Shown: piece by piece, positions 1 to 9,349 of the stretch
Layout: every line of letters begins with the position of its first letter
How positions within the stretch are numbered: position 1 is the first letter of the stretch
Assembly (NCBI GenBank): GCA_039111635.1
Contig: JBCAQO010000120.1
Location: forward strand, 1 to 33,425
DNA length: 33,425 nt
Source: Heterobasidion occidentale
Taxonomy: Eukaryota > Basidiomycota > Agaricomycetes > Russulales > Bondarzewiaceae
Reading direction: 5' to 3'
Notes under the pieces: model-generated
Database searches by the model: none
What the model was told of the DNA's origin: nothing
What the model saw: only the letters and a program-made list of their open reading frames with translations
Translations under genes and position numbers: made by a program

Positions 1-735
1 CATCTCACTCGAACAGTATCAAACGGAAATTGCGAGACGGTGAAATGCTTATTCCAGGAGACCAGTGGCCCATTTTTCTATATGCTGGTTATCGGTACAA
101 TTCTGATGACCCATGGAAGGGCTTTTCAAGAGCCAGCTGCTCGTCTCAGTATGTTTCTATCTGGTACTTTCGACGAACTCGCATGCTGATGTTCATAGGC
201 CTATAAGCACGTGTTTACATCTCCAAGTTCAGTGGAAAAGGATGCGAGGGCCACAAGGTCTGGGAACGCGCGGATTCACGGTATGAAATGCGTCACACCG
301 GCATCGATCGCTTACATTGCCACGCAGGTAGCTGTTAAGAGACCCCTTCGCATGTTGCTTCTGATTCCCCTTTCTAGGCTCGATTTTCCCTCTCGTCGTC
401 AGCTGTATTTTCTCGAACAGATACTGTCACCGACTCAGAGCGTTTCTTCAATAGTGTATTGGAATTGTTTGAGGATGTGGAGGAAAAGGAGGAAGTTGAC
501 GCGCTATTATTATGGTGGAACTGGTACGTATCTCAAAGTATCTTCGACCCTTTCTGACATTCTTTGAAGTCAGATTTTTCCCAGTTTTTCTTCAGCTTAC
601 CCCGCAGCATCAACCAACAGTGCGCTGGCCAAGATCAGAGAAAGAAGGGCTCAGAGAAAAGCGGCTGAGGCGAGGAAGGATCCTATCTCAAGGGAGCCTA
701 CCGTTGAGGAACGTACTAGACGTCGGGCAGTATAA
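1..735 (+). pseudogene. 3' part of a DUF6698-like agaricomycete protein gene, frameshifted
   Basis: Four exons can be read: 1-148, 199-327, 378-523 and 585-735 (stop TAA 733-735). The introns are 50, 50 and 61 nt, all GT-AG and phase-consistent. The protein runs through a GDQWPIFLYA-like block, then AYKHVFTSPSSVEK, a GNARIHG block, TDTVTDSERF and an acidic stretch ending LLLWWN, with a Lys/Arg-rich tail. This order matches, from memory, the DUF6698 family that is multicopy in mushroom-forming fungi; its function is unknown. The 5' end lies outside the window. Exon 1 is readable up to about 121 in one frame, but the SQLLVS segment that should follow (131-148) is in another frame, so one base appears to be missing in the T-run at 122-126. 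The lesion may be real decay or a homopolymer error. Confidence 0.6.
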
Positions 736-1956
736 TATGCTTTTCACGGTATCAATGCCTATCATCTGTCGCTTCATCTTGTGTGCAGAAGGGACTATAT
801 CTTTCCTTCCAATGATAGTAGCTTCTGCAATCATCATAATTAGTTACAATAGTAGATATCCTCGCTAGACGTTGCTATTTCTTAATCATTTGAACAATTA
901 ATGTGTCAAGCCTGACCGGACTCCATCATATGTCCAGGTCTTGATAATCGCAGTCAATCGTGCGGCTTTCTTACTGCATTTCGCAATCATTTTGCTTCTG
1001 ATTCATTTTTACTCACATTCAGACTCAGTATCGCGCTGATGTTGCGCGATCAAGTCTGGACGAACATTGTCACTCTCGCATGTGTTGGCCGTGAACGTCA
1101 GTCTGGCAAGGATTGTCGGCACCGGCAACTCCATCGTTAATTATAAAGGTAGGCTTTGTTGCTGACAATTCGGCTTTCTTATTGACCTTTGCGAAGCCCT
1201 TCTCCCTGATGTAGGTTGATCTTATGTAAAACTCTTGCATGTATTGGCTGTTGCGCGATCAAGTCTGGACAAACATCGTCACTCTCGCATGTGTTGGCCG
1301 TGAACGTCAGTCTGGCAAGGATTGTCGGCACCGGCAACTCCATCGTTAATTATAAAGGTAGGCTCTATTGCTGACAATTCGGCTTTCTTATTGACCTTTA
1401 CGAAACCCTTCTCCCTGATGTAGGTTGATCTTATCTAAAATTCTTGCATGTGTTGGCCGAGAATATCAGTCTGACAAAGATAATAGCCTTCGCAAATCCC
1501 GCCGTCTATTACAATGATTGGTACTACTTTGAATCACATAACATTCTTGTTGGCTGTCTCGAGGGCTGTCCCTCCGATGCATGTGCATCAACCTTGAACC
1601 ATGGCTATATTTCCTCCATTTCTTGACATTTGCTGTCAACCTGTTGTTGATGGAGAGTTTCACCAACATCACCGGGCATTACTTGACTAGATACTTGTGC
1701 TGTGTACCCAGAAGTATGATTGATATGTCACTTCATTATCTTTAATCTTTTGCTTACCAGAGGTCATCGGTGTTGCATTCCTGCTCATCTTCACCTTCTA
1801 ATCCCATATCTGATATTCTTTGTGAAGTTCGGGAAGCCTGAGGGATGTTGTGGTATCTACCAACCGTGCCGCCTCATGTATGGCTTGCCCGTACGATGTA
1901 AAAGTATTGGATATATTATGGTTATTACATAGCTTATATTACTTTATATAAGAATG
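736..1956. other. Non-coding stretch between DUF6698-like gene and retrotransposon
   Basis: No reading frame here has protein-like composition or plausible splice structure. The only clear structure is the tandem repeat at 1042-1459. The right end abuts the point where the retrotransposon coding sequence stops abruptly, so this stretch is host DNA or an unrelated repeat joined to the truncated element. Confidence 0.5.
1042..1459. repeat. Tandem duplication, 209-bp period, two full copies plus a partial third
   Basis: Copy 1 is 1042-1250 and copy 2 is 1251-1459. Both begin TTGCGCGATCAAGTCTGGAC and differ at only a handful of positions. A weaker partial third copy follows from about 1460 (AGAATATCAGTCTGACAAAG), aligned to the internal TGAACGTCAGTCTGGCAAGG of the full copies. 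Each unit also holds two related sub-motifs, CTCGCATGTGTTGGCCG and CTTGCATGTATTGGCTG, so unequal exchange at the sub-motif could have made the array. No coding potential is seen. Confidence 0.9.
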
Positions 1957-4420
1957 TCATTTCGCTGCCAATTTCCCGATGTGCGTCAACTTGTAGTCGA
2001 AACGCGAGAGGTAGAGTGACCATCGTGCTTGTCGACGGTTGAGTTTCTGGCTTGAACGGAACCATTCGAGGTTCTTGTGGTCCGTCCAGACGTCTACCGG
2101 GTGGTCGGCGCCCTCCAAATAGTGTTGCCAAGCTTCAAAAGCTCGAACGACCGCCAGCAACTCTTTATCATAGATTGGGTAGTTGCGTTCTGTTGGTGAG
2201 AGCGACTTGGAGATATAAGCACATGGGTGCCATTTTCCATCTTCGGCGACTTGTGATAGAACTGCTCCGGTGGCGAAGTCGGAAGCGTCGCATTCAATGC
2301 GAAACGGGTTCCTTGTGTCTGGCATAACGAGCACTGGAGATTCTGTAAATATTCGTTTTAGCGTTTGAAACGCTTCTTCGCATGCTGGTGTCCAATCCCA
2401 GGTGCGTTCCTTCTGTGTTAGCTCAAATAGCGGTCGTGCTATTTTTGAGTAATCTTTGATAAACCTGCGATAAAAGTTGCAAAAACCTAAAATGATTGCA
2501 CTTCTTTGACTTTTCCCGGAGTTGGCCAGTCCATAATGCCGGCCACTTTAATCGGGTCCATTTCCAGATGTCTGTGTGATATAACATATCCAAGGTAGTC
2601 GATTTTCTTTTTGTGGAAGTGGCATTTCGAGGGTTGTAGGTACAGATCGTTGTCCTGTAAGATCTGTAAAACCTTTCGAACTGTCTTGATGTGGTCGTCC
2701 ATTGTTTTAGAAAATACTAGGATGTCGTCCATATAGATTGCCACTAGTCCGGCATAGATGAGGTCTTTGAAGAGGGCGTTCATCATAGTTTGGAATGTTG
2801 CCGGCGAGTTGGTTAATCCAAAGAACATCACCAGAGGTTCGTACATTCCTAGATTGGTGACGAACGCGGCTAGTTTCTCGCTTCCTTCCTTCATGCGTAC
2901 GTTGTTATATCCTGTATCAACATCCATTAGTGAAAAGTATATGGCTTCGGCCAGAAGGTCCAGTAATTCTTGAATGATCGGCAAAGGGTACTTGTTCTTG
3001 ATCGTTATTTCGTTGAGTTTGCGATAATCCATTACTGGTCGTAGTTTCCCGTTCTTTTTCTTGATGAAGAAGAATGGGGATGCCATGTGCGATTTGGATT
3101 CTCTGATGAATCCTTTCTGGAGGTTTTCATCTATGAATTTCTTGAGTTCCACTTGCTCTCCAGGGCTAAGACTGTATAGCTTGGGTTTGAGCGAGTGATC
3201 CATTCCTTCTTTGATCTCTATTTTGTGATCCCAAGGTCGAGAGAGCGGTAGCTGTCCCTTTGGTCGACCTTCGAAAACCTTCCTATAATTCCAGTATTCC
3301 TTCGGCACTATTTCTTCGAAGGATAGTTCGGGTTTCCCTTTGGCGGCTTCTTCTGCCAGTCTTTGCGAGTTGGTGTGCTTTGTTTGTTTTCCTGTCGGTG
3401 CTTTGACAGGTTTGCTTCCTTGAGCCGGTGTATTGGCATATGGAAGTTCCGTGGTTTCAGCGCGATGTATGTCGACGCCTTCTTCGGAGTCGTTGTATAA
3501 TTCCAGTGCCTGTAATGTTCCCGTATTCAGGCATCTCACGAGATAGACTCCATCTTCTTCGAGATCCTTGGAGGGAAATGCTGGAAGTCCGTCACCGTCC
3601 TCCAAAACGTCTTCTTCAGCCCATGTCGGAACCTTATAATTTCTGGTTCGGGCCTTCAGACGTTCGGCATTCAACCTTCGAGTTGTGAACTCCGGACTTG
3701 TAGGTATTGTCCGTGGATGTGGTACTGTGGTGTTTCCCACTTTCCGGCCTGGTACTGCTTTTCCCGGCTTTTGCACTGGTATTGAGTAGTCGCCCATTTG
3801 CGGTACTGTTTCCATGCGCCGTATGCTTGGTTTAGGACGTCCTGGTTTTCTTATAGCTCTTCTAGCTTTTACCGGTCCTCCTTTTATTTGGCAGGAGGGC
3901 GGGCATCTGGTAAAGTGTAGTCCGTAGGCATGCCAGTCGACTTCTGGGTTATGTTCTAATAACCAGTCGGTTCCTAAAATGACGTCCTCTTTTCCTATTT
4001 CCGCGATATAGAATCTTGCTGATTCTGTATGCGACCCCCCTTTTTCGCCTAAAACCTGTAATTTGAGGTTGGCGAATCGCGTAATAGGTCCTCCCTTGAA
4101 CTCGGTGTTCTGGACCGTACTGACTGGGATAGGGGTGGGGGTTTTGTGTGTAGTGATTCGATGCGTTTCTACGAAACGAGGGTGCATGAAGATTCCAGTG
4201 GCTCCACTGTCCACTAGTGCCTGTGTAGCAGCTTTTCTATTCTTGCCTATGAGCATTGTCTCGAGTCGGAGGGATGGTGCACCATGTGATTTCATTTCCG
4301 AAAGATACAATACATCTGGATGTCCATGCTCTTGGTCAGCATCTTTACTGGCCAGAGGAGCGTACCGATTTCCTGCAAGAATCCTACTCTCCACATCCGC
4401 TGCCGATGGGAGAGGCTTTA
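1957..4420 (-). pseudogene. pol: Retrotransposon Pol: protease, reverse transcriptase, RNase H; frameshifted, no integrase
   Basis: The frame opens at the Gag stop and runs to 2487, and it is picked up in another frame from about 2488 to 1957. In order it holds an aspartic protease with LVDSGATG (about 4195-4220) and ILGTDWL downstream, a linker rich in Pro and Lys, then reverse transcriptase. Visible RT motifs are KKKNGKLRPVMDYRKLN, LMDVDTGYNNVR (catalytic Asp), FGLTNSPATFQ and YMDDILVFS (YMDD at 2724-2735). After KEVQSF a stop appears because one base is missing in an A-run (2489-2492 on the + strand). Past it the RT connection and the RNase H core (FRIECDASDFATGAVLSQ, YDKELLAVV, WTDHKNLEW) are intact. 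The chain ends at KLTH plus a few foreign residues, where tether and integrase should follow. The family normally cuts the polyprotein, copies RNA to cDNA and integrates it; this copy cannot. Confidence 0.88.
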
Positions 4421-5434
4421 AAAATTCTTCGAGTCGCTAAAGGCTCGAACTTCCTCGATTTCTTCCATGCTGAGTCCCATCATCTGGCGGATGTGGTTGA
4501 CTCTGTTTTTTCCTTCTTCGACGTCTTCATCGTCAAATTGTCCTTCGTCCATTTCTGCTTCGCGCACAGGTCTGCGACGAGGGGGCTGGAATCTTCTCTT
4601 GGGTCGAGAAGGACAGTTGCGCGCCATGTGCCCGGGTTTCTTGCAAAAGAAGCACTTGCCTTCTTTGGCAAGTCGATCTCTCTCCGCCGGGGTAAGCTTC
4701 TTGAAGCGAGTTCGGACAGCATCGGCCTCCATTTCCGCTGCATCTACATCCATAGGTTCGTATTGGGGCTCCCTATCGTGTCGTGGGGGTGCCCTTTCGT
4801 CGTAAAATGTACGCGGCGTGTAGATTTGGAATTTTCCTTTTCGGAGGTCATATGCTCGGTCCCTTGCGATGCGCATCCTTTCGTGTTTTTTGGCCTTCTC
4901 GACTAGTTCTTCCCATGTCCCGTCTTTAGAGGGATCTTCATAAATTCCCTTTGCCAATTCCCACTTGAGTCCTCGCAGAAAATGGGTCTTCTTGGTTTCT
5001 TCGTCCACACTGGCAAGCGCCGCGAGCTGTTCAAACAGCTGAAGGTAGGTGTTAAACGATTCCTTTCCTTGATTGACTCGGGCCAATTTGTCGCGAGCAT
5101 CGGCTTCTTTGTTGAACTCCTCGAAGTCGGTGGCTATCTTTTTGCGGACGGATGTGTAACCGACCGTGTCTGCCCAAGTGTATTTGTTCCAATCCTTCAG
5201 CGTGTTCCTGGCCTGAGTGAAGTTTCTTGCCCATATCCCTGTGGATCCTTCCTTCATATATGATAGAGCGTAGGCGATTTTGGCGAATTCGTTTGCATAA
5301 TCTTTCTTCCTGGCCAGGAACATTAGGTCGATTTCGTGGAGGAATTGCTCGGTTCGTTTTCTGTTTCCACTGAAGGTGGTGGGTTTGGCCATGGCTGGTC
5401 CCTTGGACTCATTACTTCCAGTATCTGCCGACAT
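4418..5434 (-). CDS. gag: Retrotransposon Gag, capsid and nucleocapsid part
   Basis: This is 338 residues from the ATG at 5434. The N-terminal two thirds (AKPTTFSGNRKRTEQFLHE onward, with several Trp-containing helices and FNTYLQLFEQLAALASV) has the layout of a Ty3-type Gag capsid domain. The C-terminal part carries one CX2CX4HX4C zinc knuckle, CFFCKKPGHMARNC, at 4613-4654, followed by an Arg-rich stretch and an acidic tail. Its role is to form the particle and bind genomic RNA. The ATG is the first Met in this frame below an upstream stop, but the same frame is open and protein-like well above it, so the true N-terminus is probably further upstream (next entry). The stop at 4418-4420 overlaps the Pol frame, which is reached by a -1 shift. 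Confidence 0.85.
   Translation of the reverse strand: MSADTGSNESKGPAMAKPTTFSGNRKRTEQFLHEIDLMFLARKKDYANEFAKIAYALSYMKEGSTGIWARNFTQARNTLKDWNKYTWADTVGYTSVRKKIATDFEEFNKEADARDKLARVNQGKESFNTYLQLFEQLAALASVDEETKKTHFLRGLKWELAKGIYEDPSKDGTWEELVEKAKKHERMRIARDRAYDLRKGKFQIYTPRTFYDERAPPRHDREPQYEPMDVDAAEMEADAVRTRFKKLTPAERDRLAKEGKCFFCKKPGHMARNCPSRPKRRFQPPRRRPVREAEMDEGQFDDEDVEEGKNRVNHIRQMMGLSMEEIEEVRAFSDSKNF
4419..4439 (-). promoter_or_regulatory. Gag/Pol -1 frameshift window at a U5 run overlapping the Gag stop
   Basis: The Gag frame ends AAG AAT TTT TAA. The Pol frame (-1) is closed by a TAG at 4437-4439 and opens only after it, so the switch must occur within about 20 nt. That window contains a run of five U (4420-4424). 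A peptidyl tRNA on UUU could slip back one base onto UUU and place UUA in the A site, bypassing the UAA stop. The classic X XXY YYZ heptamer is not present. The mechanism is inferred from the frame geometry. Confidence 0.55.
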
Positions 5435-6751
5435 TGTATCGGGCGGGGGCTCCGGATCGTCAGGTGGTTCCGGATTTCCACTTGGTGCTTCAAAATACTC
5501 CGGTTCGGGGACAAACTCTGGTGTTGGGGCTCGGAAGTCTTCTTGGGGAGTGGTTTCTTGTAAGGGGGATGCAGCGGGCGTGTTTCTTCTAGAGATTCGA
5601 CTTCCACTGGCTGTTTCTCTGGGTAGAGTATGTATGTGCGGTCTTGGCGAGTCACGATGCCTATTTGTCGGTGATTCAGGCTTGTCGAAGGTCTTTCTCG
5701 CGATGTAGTCCTCGATCTTAACAAGGTGTAGGTCGGGTCGTGCGGGGACGGTCTCTCCTCCCCAAGCTGCGTATTCGTATTCGCTCTTTCCTTGGTCTTT
5801 GAAGAATCCGGTGAGGAATCCCGCGTAGTAGAAGTGTTCTTTCCCTTCGTCGTAATAAAGTTGATCCTTGTCGACGTCTTCGGGTAAATCACCGTAGACT
5901 TCTGCTGGGTCTGTTCTATAGCCGGGAGGATATCCCGCTGCGACTTCGTCCGTTGTTCTTTATTCTTTGAAGAAGAAGGGTACTGCCTGTCTTCTTCCAG
6001 CTTGTAATGCTTCCTGTAAGTCTGGGTCCCTTTTGATAATTTCGTTGATGGAAATATCAATTTGGTCGATGAGTTGGATGATCTCGGAGAATGTGTGCCC
6101 CGAGATGAGGGTTCGGAGATGATAAGTTTTGTGGGCGAACTCTCCTCTTCTGTCAATAAAAACGATCCCTTCAATTTCTGTTCGGACTGGTGGGGAGTTA
6201 GGAGCTTCCAGTGTGTTTTCCTAGGTTGAGGAGAAGGTCCAGTGGATGAGGATTGAGACGTGGTCTCTGTTCTCCTTGGTCTTGACGAGTTCCGCTCTGA
6301 TTCCGTCTGTGTCGATATTCCTTGCGATGGTTCTTCTGAGATCAGGGATAACGGCAACGGGGAAATCGTCTGGTCTTCCGTCGTGTATCTCAACGCAGTT
6401 CCTTGCTCTGATGACGTCGGGCTCTCCGTTGTCCGTGAGGGTGAACAGTGTCTTTGGTTCGTTGACGAAGCAAATCCCGGAAAATCTATATCCAGTTTTG
6501 AGGAGGTCTATAAATATTTCGGGTGCTTGTTGTAGCCTGAGTGTGGCTATTCCTGAATAAACCTTTCCTGGGTTCCGGTGTCTTGCGACTTCTATAGCTC
6601 CGGGGTAGTTTATTCTTCCTTGAGGAGTTGCTGCTGGGGTGGCCGTTAGGTTTACCCTGTTGGCGATTGCTAGAATGTTGTTGACTGATGAGAGAAAGAG
6701 CTGTCGCTGCTGGGGATCCAGCTTGAATAGAGTAGGGATAAAAGAGCTCGT
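5435..6751 (-). pseudogene. N-terminal extension of Gag, open apart from two in-frame stops
   Basis: The Gag frame continues upstream of the ATG at 5434 for about 439 codons to a stop at 6752-6754. It is interrupted only by TAA (5960-5962) and TAG (6221-6223). The sequence is protein-like: a helical start (FIPTLFKLDPQQRQLFL), a mid-part with IFIDLLKTGYRFSGICFV and VRTEIEGIVFIDRRG, then GYPPGYRTDPAEVYGDLPED, and a Pro/Glu-rich linker (PEFVPEPEYFEAPSGNPEPP) that leads straight into the annotated Gag start. I do not recognise a named domain. Both stops could come from single C-to-T changes in glutamine codons on the coding strand. A longer overlapping frame (5323-6393) is a Ser/Thr-rich shadow. 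Confidence 0.6.
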
Positions 6752-6807
6752 TCAAGTGTAAGGTCGGAGACCTATCACGTGCACCGATGCACGAAGGGGT
6801 CCCTAGG

Positions 6808-7134
6808 CTAAACCTCCACTGGTTCGTATAGTCGTAGACTCCAATGGATGAAGACGATGGATCGTCTTTGGGCTCTTTCGAGGAACTCGGGGTCGCTGTC
6901 GGCTTTGTTCTCAAAGAGATTGAGAAGGTGATCTTCGAGGTCTTCTCGATGATGAGGAGGAACCGGATGATCTTCTCCTGTCCAACAGATGACACGAGGG
7001 GGTGTCCAACTGAGAACGCGGTAGGCAGCTAGCCCGGTATAGAAGTGGATGAGTAGAGGGAGGGGAGGGAAGGGAGACGAGTCCAGTGCTTCGTCAGACC
7101 GTGCAAAGAGTTTCTCAGATCTGACAGAGATCAC
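6808..7134 (-). other. Leader reading frame of the retrotransposon, possible Gag start region
   Basis: There are 108 codons between the LTR and the long Gag frame, with no ATG; the frame is open into the LTR side. The stretch LIHFYTGLAAYRVLSW, VICWTGEDHPVPPHHREDLE and the helical LERAQRRSIVFIHWSLRLYE look protein-like. It ends at a stop at 6808 and is followed by about 55 nt before the Gag-extension frame. It may be the true N-terminus of Gag cut off by an indel, a separate small leader protein, or an exon. The sequence does not decide. Confidence 0.35.
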
Positions 7135-7169
7135 GAAGCGTGGGCTAAGAAGGTAGCCAGACGCCGGGT

Positions 7170-7590
7170 GCAGTGCAGAGATCGAGTGTATTACAGGTGA
7201 ACGAGCTGAGCTTCTTAGAAGCTCATCTCGGCTATTTACGTACAGAAGTGTCTAGGGCAGGATTCAGATCTGGTCTGTGCGCTTCTCAGGTACCGAAGTC
7301 AACGATCGAGATCCGTAAGCTAGAATACCTCATCGACCTGCCATATAACCAAATATAGTAATCCGACCACTAATGTCCATCCACATCTTCGATCAATCAA
7401 GAACCAGGAACGGGGGTCAGGAACCAATGTCTGTCCACATCAAGAATCAGGAACCAAAGGTCAGCGTTCATGCGTTAGCATGTAAATGGTAAGGAGTCAT
7501 AGAAAGCGGTCCGAGTCTGCAACAAGTCCGAAGCACTTGACCAGCCCATCCACTCACGTGCGAAGCACGTGTTAGGACACGGTCCTAACA
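7170..7590 (-). repeat. 5' LTR of the Ty3/gypsy element (inner edge approximate)
   Basis: The outer edge is sharp at 7590. On the minus strand the LTR begins TGTTAGGAC-CGT-GTCCTAACA, a near-perfect palindrome (7570-7590), directly followed by a second hairpin CACGTGCTTCGCACGTG. The host exon ends exactly where it starts. The inner end is judged only from the change to protein-like sequence and a CA near 7170-7200. I could not identify a convincing primer-binding site starting with TGG, nor a second LTR for comparison. Confidence 0.6.
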
Positions 7591-9055
7591 GAGAGTGGGG
7601 GAACGACACCGAGCGAGGTCGTGGTTGTGACGTCCAAGACAAAAGGCGCAGACAATTGGGGTGGGGGGTTCGGTGCCCCGTTGAAAAGAACGATAGGGAG
7701 GTGGGTTGGAGAGGCGGCGGCGTTGATGAGGAGGCTCGCGTGAGAAAGAAGGGGGTTCACGAGCGGAGGGGACTGGAGGGGGGAGGGGGGAGGGAGAGCG
7801 ACGCCGCTTAGAGGAGAAAGCGGGGGAGTTGTAGCGAGGGCGGCGATCGGTAGGATAGCGGAAGTCGGGGAGGCGAGATTCTTGGCTGGAGAAAAGGGGG
7901 GGCCAACCGGTGTCACGCGGTGCGCGGGAAATGGCGGAGGAGGGAACATATTCCGTGGCGGCCCGTGGTGGGCGATGCAAATGCAATGGCGGGTGCGGTG
8001 CACCAAAAGGTATGGCGGGGAGGGTTGTGATGGCGAGTGCAATGCACGAGATGGCGGGCGCGGTGCGCGATATGGCGGGCGCGGTGCGCGGGAGGAGTGG
8101 CAATGAGAGACAGAGAAGAGAAGTGGTACGGGAATGGGAGAGAAAAAGGGAAGGGAGGGAGGGAAGGAATAAGCGAATAGCCACGAGGGGAACAGGAACA
8201 GGACGCGTACCGCAGGATGGTCGCGTATTGGCGCGCGTGGAGATACTCCTCGCTGATGCGAGTGACCACGGCATCATTGATGACCGAGATGTTGAAATTT
8301 TCGGCAGTCTTCAGCTGGGTGTGCCACAGGCGCCGGACATACGATTGGACGCGCAGCATGACTGTTTTGCCGTAGTCAAGGATATGAGCCGTAGGGTGCC
8401 GCTCCAGAGCAAAGAGGAAGTCGACCGTTTGCTCCGTCAAGGCTACAGGCCATTTTGCGCGCTGGATTTCGTCAATATAGATGCTCCTGGCAGAGGTGAA
8501 CTGTTCCCAGGTGAGATCTGCATCCGGGATGACTTTCCGCGAAGGGCGAGATGTCGAGGCGGAGCGCAGGGTTAGACCATCGTCGGAGCGAGCGAGTGTG
8601 AAAGTGTCGTCCGCAAGTGATCTGTACGACTCGCGACCTTCATGGCACCCTTCGGGTGTAAAATAATAGAGTTCGACGTAGTCGAGGAGCTCTAGTTTGT
8701 GGAAAGCATATGGGGAGCAATGCACGGGGAGAATCGAGGGCATACCGGCCTTGTTCAAAGGTAAGAGTTTCGGTTTTTTCTTGTCTAACTCTTTTTCAAC
8801 ATCTGCGCGGTCCGCTTCCGCTTGTTCGAGGCGGACGCGTTCTTCGTCGGCAGCAGCTTGCGTGTCAGCCGTGACTTGAGCGGTCCATGCTTGGCGATCG
8901 CGCGTGTTGCCCGCGGTCCATATCGCAACCAGACGCTGAGCGGTGGCGGCGAGATCTTCGTCTGGGAAGCGGGAGAGGTTACGGGTTTCCTCGAAATCCG
9001 GTGAGGCATAATCGGGGCAGACTAGCAAATTCGGATCGAAAGGTAGACGAGGCAT
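7591..9055 (-). pseudogene. Agaricomycete multicopy gene with Cys/His knuckle, split by LTR insertion
   Basis: Exon 1 is 9055-8211 from an ATG: a Pro-rich start (MPRLPFDPNLLVCPDYASP), a coiled-coil Ala/Glu/Arg segment ending ELDKKKPK, then a compact domain with KLELLDYVELYYFTPEGC, a region around SRKVIPDADLTWEQFTSA, and helical FALERHP and QSYVRRLWHTQLK. The intron 8210-7886 (GT-AG, phase 2) is long and G-rich. Exon 2 (7885-7591) is Arg/Ser/Pro-rich and ends in CAFCLGRHNHDLARC, a CX2CX5HX4C knuckle-like motif. Coding then runs into the LTR and stops 3 nt past the junction. I recall this domain pair as a multicopy protein near retroelements in mushroom genomes. It may itself be a retroelement Gag-like gene; function is not established. 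The 3' part is lost. Confidence 0.6.
7910..8105. repeat. G-rich imperfect minisatellite inside the intron
   Basis: Imperfect units of about 21-24 bp built on ATGGCGGGCGCGGTGCGCG recur several times. The clearest pair is adjacent at about 8049-8093, and weaker versions run back to about 7915. The strand is strongly purine-biased and the array continues into a GGGA-rich tract toward 8160. It lies within the 325-nt intron, which explains that intron's unusual length. Confidence 0.7.
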
Positions 9056-9349
9056 GCAGAGAGATGTAAAAGGGCAGAAAAATAGAAGGGGGTAAAGATT
9101 GGTGTGGATGATGAGAAGAAGAACTCAAGATTGATTGATTTTGAGGCAAGAGAGATAGAGAGCCAAGGAAAGAGTTGTGTTAGAAAGTGTGCCACAGAGG
9201 CAGCAGACAGGATGACCGGAAGGAATAGAATGTCTAAGTGAGGAGACTGCGAGCTCATGTCGTCCGTAGACCTCATTCTAGGGTCAGGTCATGCTTTCCT
9301 TTCCTTAGAAACCAAAATTCGGCCTGGAACGGCATACATGGTTGAATGA
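9056..9349. other. Short non-coding upstream region
   Basis: This is the region 5' of the minus-strand gene ending at 9055. It is A/G-rich next to the ATG. No promoter motif is clear and no protein-like frame is seen on either strand. Confidence 0.4.

Larger units (their letters stand above)
1957..7590 (-). mobile_element. Ty3/gypsy-type LTR retrotransposon, truncated and decayed
   Basis: Read on the minus strand, the element starts with an LTR at 7590 (TGTTAGGACC...), then a leader reading frame, a long Gag with a CCHC zinc knuckle, a -1 frame Pol with an aspartic protease (LVDSGATG), a reverse transcriptase (YMDD) and RNase H. The order PR-RT-RH fits Ty3/gypsy. The reading stops inside or just after RNase H at 1957, with no integrase and no second LTR, so roughly the 3' third is missing. 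In-frame stops (6221-6223, 5960-5962) and a frameshift (2489-2492) show this copy is not autonomous. The insertion lies in an exon of the gene at 7591-9055, and GAGAG (7591-7595) is the presumed 5-bp target duplication. Its partner cannot be checked because the other end is lost. Confidence 0.9.

Noticed and set aside
5323..6393. 356-codon minus-strand open frame, the longest between Gag and the LTR
   Set aside because: It is rich in Ser, Thr, Pro and Arg with no domain pattern, overlaps the start of Gag, and is the shadow of the Gag-extension frame, which reads as a folded protein.
7572..8042. Pro-rich 156-codon minus-strand frame
   Set aside because: It lies in the G-rich intron and exon 2 of the knuckle gene in the wrong frame; its composition follows from the base bias.
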